Source: Actinophytocola sp035634895
GTDB lineage: Bacteria; Actinomycetota; Actinomycetes; Mycobacteriales; Pseudonocardiaceae
Length of the DNA: 64,000 nt
Assembly: GCF_035634895.1 (NCBI RefSeq)
Contig: NZ_DASQCC010000238.1
Span: 1-64,000 of the forward strand
Reading direction: 5' to 3'
Shown: positions 50,743 to 57,549 of the stretch, piece by piece
How positions within the stretch are numbered: the first letter of the stretch is position 1
Layout: each line of letters opens with the position of its first letter
The notes under the pieces: model-generated
What the model was told of the DNA's origin: nothing
Seen by the model: the letters and a program-made list of their open reading frames with translations, nothing else
Databases searched by the model: none
Made by a program: the position numbers and the translations under genes

Positions 50743-51189
50743 GTGGAACCAGAGCATTCACGGGTGGTCCAGGCTGCCAGCGCCGCGCTGATCGCCATGC
50801 GGGCGGGTGTCGACGAGCCGAGCGTGCCGGGCGACGACGCCAGAGACGTGATGCTGTTGCTGTTCCACGAATGCAGCTCGATGGTCTCCGCGCTCAGCAG
50901 CGGCGGGACCGCCCCGGTGAAGATGCAGGTGTTCGACAACGCCGGCAACGAGGTCCCCATCGACGAGGCCGATCCCCCGGTCCGCACGGCCGTGCGCGTG
51001 CTGCTCGCGGAGGTCCACGGCGACAGCGAGGCGGCGCGGGCCCACATCGAGATCGCGCTGGCGTCGGCCGCTCAGGAGGAGATGGACACGCTGATGGTCC
51101 AGGCCCTCCGGTGGACGATGCGACTGTCCGAGGAGTGCCGCAACCGCGATCTCCCGATCGCCGAGTGGATCACGGCCGCGCTCTACTGA
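50743..51189 (+). CDS. Conserved hypothetical protein
   Basis: A 148-residue acidic, helix-rich soluble protein that I do not recognise. It starts VEPEHSRVVQAASAALIAMR, and includes VMLLLFHECSSMVSALSSGG and EEMDTLMVQALRWTMRLSEE. It has no signal peptide, TM segment or nucleotide motif. GTG 50743 is chosen because GGAAG lies upstream and the open frame before it belongs to the end of the GGDEF gene. It follows that gene by 38 bp, so the two are probably co-transcribed and it may act in the same signalling path. Confidence 0.65.
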   Translation: MEPEHSRVVQAASAALIAMRAGVDEPSVPGDDARDVMLLLFHECSSMVSALSSGGTAPVKMQVFDNAGNEVPIDEADPPVRTAVRVLLAEVHGDSEAARAHIEIALASAAQEEMDTLMVQALRWTMRLSEECRNRDLPIAEWITAALY

Positions 51190-51246
51190 CACCCCCGCCG
51201 GCCGCGTGCGCTGGTCGGCCGGCGTTCCGGCTGACACCATCTCCAC

Positions 51247-52776
51247 GTGATCACCGTGCAGGGCGTCGTCGACCGGGTCGGGCCGACGCTTCTGCACACC
51301 CGCCTGCCCGGCACGGCCGAGCACGTCACCGACGTCGTGATCGCCGAACCGGGGGGCCGGGACCCGATCGGGCAGGGCGACCTCGTGCTCGGCGTCGGCG
51401 TGCACGGCACGAAGGACGCCGCGGAGCTGGTCCGGTACTGCGAGGGCGCGGCCGCGGTGCTGCTCAAGCCGCCGCTGCCCGGCCGCGCCGCGGTCCGCTC
51501 CGCCGCGCAGGCCGTCGGCGTCGCGCTGGTCGAGGTGAACGCGGCCGCCTCGTGGGCGCAGGTCGTGCTCCTGCTGCGGTCGGTCCTCGACGCGGACGCC
51601 GACGAGTCCGACGAGCACCACGACGCCGAGCCCGGCCTCGGCGACCTGTTCCGGCTGGCCGACGCGGCGGCCGCGGTGGTCGACGCCCCGGTCACGATCG
51701 AGGACGCCAACTCCCGCGTGCTCGCCTACTCGGCCCGCCAGGACCGCACGGACCCCGCCCGGGTGTCGACGATCATGGGCCGGCGCGTACCGGACGACGT
51801 GCTCGCCCGGTTCCGCTCGCGTGGCGTGTTCCGCGACCTGTCCCGCGGCCGGACCACGATCTTCGTGCCGCGCCAGAAGGACGGGACGCTGCCGCGGCTG
51901 ATCGTGCCGATCCGGATGGGCGGCGAGCTGCTCGGTTCGATGTGGGCGGTCGTGCCGGGACCGGTGTCCGACGAGCGGGCGTCCGCGTTCGCCGACACGG
52001 CGCCGGTCGTCGCGCTGCACCTGCTGCGCCGGCGGGCCCGTGAGGACGCCGGCCGGCGGCGGTCCGCGGAGCTGGTCCGGACGGTCCTGGAGGGCACCGG
52101 CAGCGTGCGGCTGGCGGCCGCCGAGCTGGACCTGCCGGACGAGCCGCACCGCGTGGTCGCGATCGCCATCCGCACGCCGGATCCCCTTGGCGCGGAAGGC
52201 ATGCGGCTCGCGCTGTGGGAGCGGATCACCGCGGGCGTCGGGCGCCGGCCCGCCGTGACGGAGCTGCGTGACGTGCTGTACGCGGTGGTCGCGGACCGCA
52301 CCGGCTGGCCCGCGCTGCGGCAGGCGCTGACCGGCGAGGAGGGCCCGCTGGTCGCGGCCGGTCCCGCGGCGCCGCTGACCGAGCTGGCCGCGTCGCGTTC
52401 ACTGGCCGAGGAGATGCTGAACCTGCTGCGCACGGGCCTGATCGGGGGCCCGGTGGTGAGCCACGAGGAGGCGTGGACCGTCCTGGCGCTGCATCGCTCG
52501 GCGACGGGCGCGCTGGCCTCCGGCGCCACCGACTTCGGGCCGCTGGCCGTGCTGACCGCGCACGACGAGCGGTCCGGCACGTCCTATGTGGACACGCTGT
52601 ACGAGTGGCTGCGCCACCCCGGGGACCCCCGTGCGGCGAGCGGCGCGCTGCGGATCCACCCGAACACCCTGCGGTACCGGCTGGCGAAGCTCGTCGAGCT
52701 GGCGAAGGTCGACCTGGACGACCCGGACACGAGGCTGGCACTACTGGTCCAACTGGCGGCGCTCCACTGGGCCTGA
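51247..52776 (+). CDS. PucR-family transcriptional regulator
   Basis: A 509-residue regulator with the PucR layout: an N-terminal PucR domain (about 1-120, GPTLLHTRLPGTAEHVTDVV), a central GAF-like/GGDEF-like region and a C-terminal helix-turn-helix (about 450-509, AASGALRIHPNTLRYRLAKL). GTG 51247. It lies directly upstream of the alanine dehydrogenase gene on the same strand with a 123-bp gap. PucR proteins adjacent to catabolic genes usually activate them, so it is likely the regulator of ald in response to alanine (inference). Confidence 0.87.
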   Translation: MITVQGVVDRVGPTLLHTRLPGTAEHVTDVVIAEPGGRDPIGQGDLVLGVGVHGTKDAAELVRYCEGAAAVLLKPPLPGRAAVRSAAQAVGVALVEVNAAASWAQVVLLLRSVLDADADESDEHHDAEPGLGDLFRLADAAAAVVDAPVTIEDANSRVLAYSARQDRTDPARVSTIMGRRVPDDVLARFRSRGVFRDLSRGRTTIFVPRQKDGTLPRLIVPIRMGGELLGSMWAVVPGPVSDERASAFADTAPVVALHLLRRRAREDAGRRRSAELVRTVLEGTGSVRLAAAELDLPDEPHRVVAIAIRTPDPLGAEGMRLALWERITAGVGRRPAVTELRDVLYAVVADRTGWPALRQALTGEEGPLVAAGPAAPLTELAASRSLAEEMLNLLRTGLIGGPVVSHEEAWTVLALHRSATGALASGATDFGPLAVLTAHDERSGTSYVDTLYEWLRHPGDPRAASGALRIHPNTLRYRLAKLVELAKVDLDDPDTRLALLVQLAALHWA

Positions 52777-52899
52777 CTGTGCTACCAGCACTACAGCCGG
52801 GCTCATGTCTGGTGCTAGCGCCACGATGACACTTACTTATTGTTATCGCATTGTGGTGTTCGACACCAATCGGCCCAGTCGTCGGAAGGACGCTCAGCA

Positions 52900-54015
52900 G
52901 TGAAGATCGCGGTTCCCAAAGAGATCAAGAACCACGAGTACCGGGTCGCGCTGACCCCGGCTGGGGCGCACGAGCTGACCGCGCACGGGCACGACGTGTT
53001 CGTCGAGGCGGGCGCCGGTCTCGGGTCGGCCATCACGGACGAGGAGTACCTCGCCGCGGGCGCGAAGGTGCTGGCCACCGCCGAGGAGGTGTGGGCCGAG
53101 GGTGAGATGGTGCTGAAGGTCAAGGAGCCCATCGCGGCCGAGTACCAGTTCCTGCGCCGCGACCAGGTCCTGTTCACCTACCTGCACCTGGCCGCCGACG
53201 AGCCGCTGACCAGGGCGCTGCTCGACGCGGGCACGACGGCCATCGCGTACGAGACCGTCCAGACCAGCAACGGCGCGCTGCCGCTGCTCGCCCCCATGTC
53301 GGAGGTCGCGGGCCGGCTGGCGCCACAGGTCGGGGCGTACGCGCTGATGAAGCCGTCCGGCGGGCGGGGCGTGCTGCCCGGCGGCGTGCCGGGCGTGGCC
53401 CCGGCGCGGGTCATGGTGATCGGCGGCGGCGTCGCGGGCCTGAACGCGGCGACCATCGCGGTCGGCATGGGCGCGGACGTCGAGGTCCTGGACACCAACG
53501 TGGACAGGCTGCGCCAGATCGACGCCCAGTTCCGCGGACAGCTCAAGACCGTGGCGTCCAGCCGGTACGCCGTCGAGCAGGCCGCCCGCGAGGCCGATCT
53601 GGTCATCGGCGCCGTGCTGGTCCCAGGCGCACGGGCACCGAAGCTCATCAGCAACGAGCTGGTGGCGGACATGCGACCGGGCTCGGTACTGGTCGACATC
53701 GCGATCGACCAGGGCGGCTGCTTCGAGGACTCCCACCCCACGACCCACGCGGACCCGACCTACGAGGTCCACGGCTCGGTCTTCTACTGCGTGGCGAACA
53801 TGCCGGGCGCGGTCCCCAGGACGTCGACGTACGCCCTGACCAACGTCACCCTGCCCTACGCACAGGCCCTGGCGGCCAAGGGCTGGCACGCCGCCCTGGC
53901 AACCGACCCAGCCCTGAAGCAGGGCCTGAACACCCACCAGGGCGCCCTGACCAACGCCCCTGTGGCAACAGCCCACAACTTGTCACACATCCCGTTGACC
54001 AAAATCGTCAACTAA
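52900..54015 (+). CDS. ald: Alanine dehydrogenase
   Basis: A 371-residue enzyme, the standard length of Ald, converting L-alanine and NAD to pyruvate and ammonia. N-terminal VKIAVPKEIKNHEYRVALTP with the substrate-binding Arg/Lys, LKVKEPIAAEY, YLHLAADEPLT with the catalytic His, the Rossmann GGGVAGLNAATIAVGMGADV and the C-terminal VDIAIDQGGCFEDSHPTTH are all in place. GTG 52900 has GGAAGGA at good spacing. The gap before it contains an AT-rich tract (52829-52856) likely holding the promoter. PucR gene is directly upstream. Confidence 0.95.
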   Translation: MKIAVPKEIKNHEYRVALTPAGAHELTAHGHDVFVEAGAGLGSAITDEEYLAAGAKVLATAEEVWAEGEMVLKVKEPIAAEYQFLRRDQVLFTYLHLAADEPLTRALLDAGTTAIAYETVQTSNGALPLLAPMSEVAGRLAPQVGAYALMKPSGGRGVLPGGVPGVAPARVMVIGGGVAGLNAATIAVGMGADVEVLDTNVDRLRQIDAQFRGQLKTVASSRYAVEQAAREADLVIGAVLVPGARAPKLISNELVADMRPGSVLVDIAIDQGGCFEDSHPTTHADPTYEVHGSVFYCVANMPGAVPRTSTYALTNVTLPYAQALAAKGWHAALATDPALKQGLNTHQGALTNAPVATAHNLSHIPLTKIVN

Positions 54016-54257
54016 TCAACACGCGCCCAAAAGCAGAAACCCCCCACCCCAACCGAAAAGCCCCCCGACCACCCCAAAACCAGACACCCTGTCGCAAATT
54101 AGCGACAGCCAGTCCCCCGTTCCCGCGTTCCCAAGTTCCATGAACACAATGAACAGAACCGCACATCCCCGTTAGCTCCCGTTAGCAAGTAGCCCCGAGT
54201 AGCCCAAGTAGCCCGATCAGCCCAAACGAACACCCACCACGCTGGATCGGAACCAAT
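54016..54257. other. Intergenic region after ald with one inverted repeat
   Basis: Part of a 590-bp gene-free gap. It begins C/A-rich, then shows an inverted repeat CTGTCGC (54089-54095) and GCGACAG (54102-54108) around AAATTA, which looks like an operator or a weak hairpin, and a run of three AGTAGCCC-like units near 54195-54220. No open frame with convincing composition. Confidence 0.4.
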
Positions 54258-54289
54258 CCGCACCGTGGGGGTCTGGGGGTCGCCCCCCC
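54258..54289 (+). repeat. Dispersed G-rich element, copy 2
   Basis: CCGCACCGTGGGGG-TCT-GGGGG-TCG-CCCCCCC, preceded by GGAACCAAT, the same block order as the minus strand of 40056-40092. It lies in the gene-free region after ald. Confidence 0.6.
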
Positions 54290-54338
54290 GGAAGAAACAC
54301 GGGAACGGGGAAGACGCCAGTCGAACAGGGGTTTTGAG

Positions 54339-54383
54339 GGCGGCCCGCTCAACCAGCCTGGGGGTCACTGGGAGCGGGCCGCC
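54339..54383. terminator. Long-stem hairpin with 21-nt loop
   Basis: Perfect 12-bp arms GGCGGCCCGCTC (54339-54350) and GAGCGGGCCGCC (54372-54383). Its shape equals the hairpin at 17028. It could end transcription from ald, though it is 324 bp past that stop. Beyond it to 54605 I see nothing else. Confidence 0.5.
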
Positions 54384-54605
54384 AAGTGCAGTTTAAGCGC
54401 ATCCGGTCCAGGGTGGTGCAATCGGGGGTGGGTGAGTCGTAAAAGTTCTCGATTCAGCCCCTACCCGACACAGCGGGCGCACAAGGATCACCCGCCGCGA
54501 CCGCCACTACTCGCACTGCGACGTTCACTCCACGGCGCGCTCGATCGAGTGAGAAACGCGGCAATGGAGTGAAGTCCGTCGTTACCACTTCGGTCCTTCC
54601 TTTCC

Positions 54606-54833
54606 ATGACCGATGCCGTATCGGTGACTGAACCCCGATGGTCCGTCAGATGCATAGACCCCTTCGGCCGCGACCGGGCGTTGATGGTCCTCGTCGAAAG
54701 CGAGCGGGTGGTGCTCGTCCCACCGCCAGGCGCCGCCGCGGTGCTGTCCGCGCAGCAGGCCAGGGGCCTGGGCCGGGCGCTCGACCAGGTCGCCGACCGC
54801 TCCGTCGAGCACCCGGATCGCCAGGTCGGGTGA
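54606..54833 (+). CDS. Small conserved-type hypothetical protein
   Basis: A 75-residue protein that I do not recognise, with a beta-rich start (TEPRWSVRCIDPFGRDRALM, VLVESERVVLVPPPGAAAVL) and a helical end (SAQQARGLGRALDQVADRSV). There is no ribosome site before ATG 54606. Its stop overlaps the start of the next small gene as GTGA, and the codon bias matches neighbouring genes, which supports it as real. Confidence 0.55.
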   Translation: MTDAVSVTEPRWSVRCIDPFGRDRALMVLVESERVVLVPPPGAAAVLSAQQARGLGRALDQVADRSVEHPDRQVG

Positions 54834-55201
54834 ACCCAGTGGTCCCCGGGATGGATGACACCCGCCGTGCCGTACTGAACCGGCTGGCCGCCGTGGACAA
54901 GGCGGCCGGCCAGGGCGATCCCGCCAAGCTGCTCCCGTTGGCCCGCGCCGAACTGCGCCGGCTGGCCGACGGCTGGCGCCGGCTGCTGAGCACACACGAC
55001 GCCGATCCGGACGGCCGCTGCGCGGGCTGCCGCTCCGGCGGCCGCGCCAGGCGCTGGCCGTGCCAGGTGTGGCGTGCCGCCCACGAGCACCTGATCGACG
55101 AGGGCGTCCCGCACCGGCGCCGCACCCACCCGCTGCGCAACCCCTTCAGCCGGTTGACACCCGCCGATCCCCCTGGCCGGGTAAACACTCGGACCCGTTA
55201 G
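54830..55201 (+). CDS. Small protein with zinc-ribbon-like cysteines
   Basis: A 123-residue protein. From residue 8 (MDDTRRAVLNRLAAVDKAAG) it is helical. A short CAGC...CQVW segment (RCAGCRSGGRARRWPCQVWR) carries three cysteines and several arginines, and the basic C terminus is rich in His/Arg. GTG 54830 overlaps the previous stop; ATG 54851 is possible. I recall similar WPCQVW proteins in actinomycete genomes without known function; that recollection is unverified. Translational coupling suggests the two small proteins act together. Confidence 0.6.
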   Translation: MNPVVPGMDDTRRAVLNRLAAVDKAAGQGDPAKLLPLARAELRRLADGWRRLLSTHDADPDGRCAGCRSGGRARRWPCQVWRAAHEHLIDEGVPHRRRTHPLRNPFSRLTPADPPGRVNTRTR

Positions 55202-55278
55202 GACCGTTCGCCACAAACCCACCACCGCCATGGGGCAAGATGGCCCGCACGAACCCGCAGGCGAGGCATGGAGGGCAC

Positions 55279-56499
55279 GTGCAGGACGGCAGCGGCCGCA
55301 TCGTGGTGCAGAACCTGACCAAGCACTTCGGTCAGGTCGCCGCGGTACAGAACCTCAGTTTCAACGTGGAACCCGGGACGGTGACCGGCTTCCTCGGCCC
55401 GAACGGTTCCGGCAAGACGACCACACTGCGCATGCTGCTCGGCCTCGTGCGCCCGACGTCCGGCTGGGCGACGATCAACGGCGAGCCGTTCAACCGGCTC
55501 GGCAACCCCGCCCGCATCGTCGGCGGCGTGCTGGAGGCGCAGGGCTTCCACCCCGGCCGCACCGCGCGCGACCACCTCCGGGTGTACACGGCCGCCATGG
55601 GCGTGCACGACCAGCGGGCGGACGAGGTGCTGAACCTCGTCGGCCTCGCCGCGGCCGGCAACCGGGCCGCCGGCGGCTTCTCGCTGGGGATGAAGCAGCG
55701 CCTCGCGCTCGCGACCGCGCTGCTCGGCGACCCGCAGGTGCTGGTCCTCGACGAGCCGGCGAACGGCCTCGACCCGGAGGGCATCGCCTGGCTGCGCGCG
55801 TTCCTGAAGGCGTTCGCGCAGAGCGGTCGCACGGTGCTGATCTCCAGCCACCTGCTGGCCGAGGTCGAGCAGACGATCGACCAGGTGGTGATCATCAGCC
55901 GGGGCCAGACCATGTACTACGGGTCGCTCGACGAGCTGCGGAGCTCCCAGCAGAGCCGGGTCATCGTGCAGCCGGCCGACCCGCAGCGGCTGGCGGTCGC
56001 GCTGCGGGAAGCGAAGATCACCAACGTGTCGCCGACGCCGGACGGCAAGCTCGCCGTGGTCGGCGCGACGATCCAGCAGGTCGGCGACGTCGCGGCGCAG
56101 GCGGGTATCGCGCTGTACGGCGTGCACGAGGAGCGGGCGGACCTGGAGCAGCTGTTCTTCCGGCTGACCGCGGGCCAGTACACCGGGCAGATGCCGTACG
56201 CCCAGGCGCCACCACAGGGTCCGGCTCCTGGCTGGGGTGCGCCGCCGCCCGGTCAGCAGTCCGGCTACCACCAGCAGCCCGGCTACCCGCCGCAGCAGGG
56301 CTACCCACCGCAGGGGTACCCGCCCGGCGGCTACCAGCAGGCGCCCCCGCCGCAGCAGGGTGGCTACCAGCAGCAGCCCTCCGGTGGCTGGCAGCAGCCG
56401 CCGACCGGTTGGGAGGCGCCGCCGCAGGCCCCGCCACCACCCGACACGCCCCCGCCCGGCCCGGGTGCCAGCGGCGGCTCGGACGGGGGTAACAACTGA
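55279..56499 (+). CDS. ABC exporter ATPase with Tyr/Gln/Pro/Gly-rich C-terminal tail
   Basis: A 406-residue protein. Residues about 1-295 are a normal ABC ATPase: Walker A GPNGSGKTTT, the FSLGMKQRLALATALLGDP signature helix (LGMKQ in place of LSGGQ), Walker B VLVLDEPANGLDP and the ISSHLLAEVEQ switch histidine. The last ~100 residues are low complexity, with repeats of the GYPPQQGYPPQGYPPGGYQQ kind. This is the DrrA-like group that works with a separate membrane subunit, encoded next (TGATG overlap). GTG 55279 has GGAGG; ATG 55240 is possible. The tail is unusual for such ATPases. Confidence 0.87.
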   Translation: MQDGSGRIVVQNLTKHFGQVAAVQNLSFNVEPGTVTGFLGPNGSGKTTTLRMLLGLVRPTSGWATINGEPFNRLGNPARIVGGVLEAQGFHPGRTARDHLRVYTAAMGVHDQRADEVLNLVGLAAAGNRAAGGFSLGMKQRLALATALLGDPQVLVLDEPANGLDPEGIAWLRAFLKAFAQSGRTVLISSHLLAEVEQTIDQVVIISRGQTMYYGSLDELRSSQQSRVIVQPADPQRLAVALREAKITNVSPTPDGKLAVVGATIQQVGDVAAQAGIALYGVHEERADLEQLFFRLTAGQYTGQMPYAQAPPQGPAPGWGAPPPGQQSGYHQQPGYPPQQGYPPQGYPPGGYQQAPPPQQGGYQQQPSGGWQQPPTGWEAPPQAPPPPDTPPPGPGASGGSDGGNN

Positions 56500-57383
56500 T
56501 GGGCAACCTGATCAGGGCGGAGTTCCGCAAGATCCTCACCACCAAGATGTGGTGGGCGCTGCTGATCCCGGCCGTCGGCCTGGCGCTGGGCTGGGCGTGG
56601 CTGGCCGCGAAGTTCTTCACCGACGTCGGCGACGCGATCGAGGACGCGCTGAACAGCGGCGGCATCAGCAACGCCGAGCTGTCCCTGTCGTCGCTGGCGC
56701 TGACCAGGGCGATGAACTTCGCGTCGCTGTTCCCCATGGTGTTCGGCGCCCTGGCACTGGCGAGCGAGCTGAACCGGAAGACGATCACGACGAGCTTCCT
56801 GACCGCGCCGAGCCGCGCGACGGTGCTGGGCGCGAAGGCGATCGTGTACACGATGTGGGGCCTGGTCTACGGCGTCGTCGTGGCGCTGGCGGCGAGCCTG
56901 GGCATCGTGCTGGGGACCACCGGCAAGCTGCCGGACGCGAGTGACTGGCTGATCATCCTGTTCACCGGCATCCTGTCGTGCCTGCTGTGGACACTGCTGG
57001 GCATGGGGGTGGGCGCCCTGCTGGGCTCGCCGGTGGCGGCACTGCTGGTGCTGCTGCTGTACGCGGGGTTGATCGGGCCGATCGCGGAGGTGCTGATCAC
57101 GGCACAGAACCCGGACCTGCACCTCGCCGGGGTGATGCCGAACGGCTCGGCCAACGGCCTGACGGGGTCGACGGCGGCGCAGCTGCTGTACGACCAGATC
57201 CAGGGCATCGTCGGCGGCAACCCGACCCCGAGCGAGCGGGACCAGTTCGACGTCATCGCCCGCGCCGGCGCCGGCGCGCCCGGCGCGTTCTCGATGTGGA
57301 TCAGCGGCCTGATCTTCCTGGCCTGGACGGCGGTCTTCTTCGTCGGCGGCCTGCTCCGCAACAACAACCGCGACATCACCTGA
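56499..57383 (+). CDS. ABC-2-type membrane subunit
   Basis: A 294-residue integral membrane protein with about six helices, including WWALLIPAVGLALGWAWLAA, GLVYGVVVALAASLGIVLGT, LLWTLLGMGVGALLGSPVAA and the last LIFLAWTAVFFVGGLLRNNN. It begins with the amphipathic MGNLIRAEFRKILTTKMWW typical of ABC-2 permeases. It pairs with the ATPase gene it overlaps by one base. The cargo is unknown; many such pairs export lipids, peptides or drugs. Confidence 0.85.
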   Translation: MGNLIRAEFRKILTTKMWWALLIPAVGLALGWAWLAAKFFTDVGDAIEDALNSGGISNAELSLSSLALTRAMNFASLFPMVFGALALASELNRKTITTSFLTAPSRATVLGAKAIVYTMWGLVYGVVVALAASLGIVLGTTGKLPDASDWLIILFTGILSCLLWTLLGMGVGALLGSPVAALLVLLLYAGLIGPIAEVLITAQNPDLHLAGVMPNGSANGLTGSTAAQLLYDQIQGIVGGNPTPSERDQFDVIARAGAGAPGAFSMWISGLIFLAWTAVFFVGGLLRNNNRDIT

Positions 57384-57393
57384 CAACCACCAC

Positions 57394-57518
57394 CGCGAGT
57401 CCCGCGTTCGAACACATCGAACTGCGGATTCGTGCAGGTCCCGGCCCGGACCGTGTGCACGAAACCGCAACTCGGTATGTGTGAACGCGGGACTCGCTAT
57501 GTCTGAACGCGGGACTCG
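57394..57518. repeat. Composite palindromic repeat element, copy 2
   Basis: Same plan as the element at 46861 with fewer outer units: one left unit (CGCGAGTCCCGCGTTCGAACAC), a central hairpin with arms at 57418-57436 and 57456-57474 (right arm identical to copy 1, TGCACGAAACCGCAACTCG; left arm three changes), and two right units (GTGAACGCGGGACTCG, CTGAACGCGGGACTCG). It occupies the gap between two ABC transporter genes. Confidence 0.8.
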
Positions 57519-57549
57519 CGCGGGGGTGGGCGCGCCTAGTGTGGGGGAC

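Noticed and set aside
54388..54480. tRNA gene
   Set aside because: No acceptor/T-arm pairing with a GTTCRANNC loop could be made to fit.
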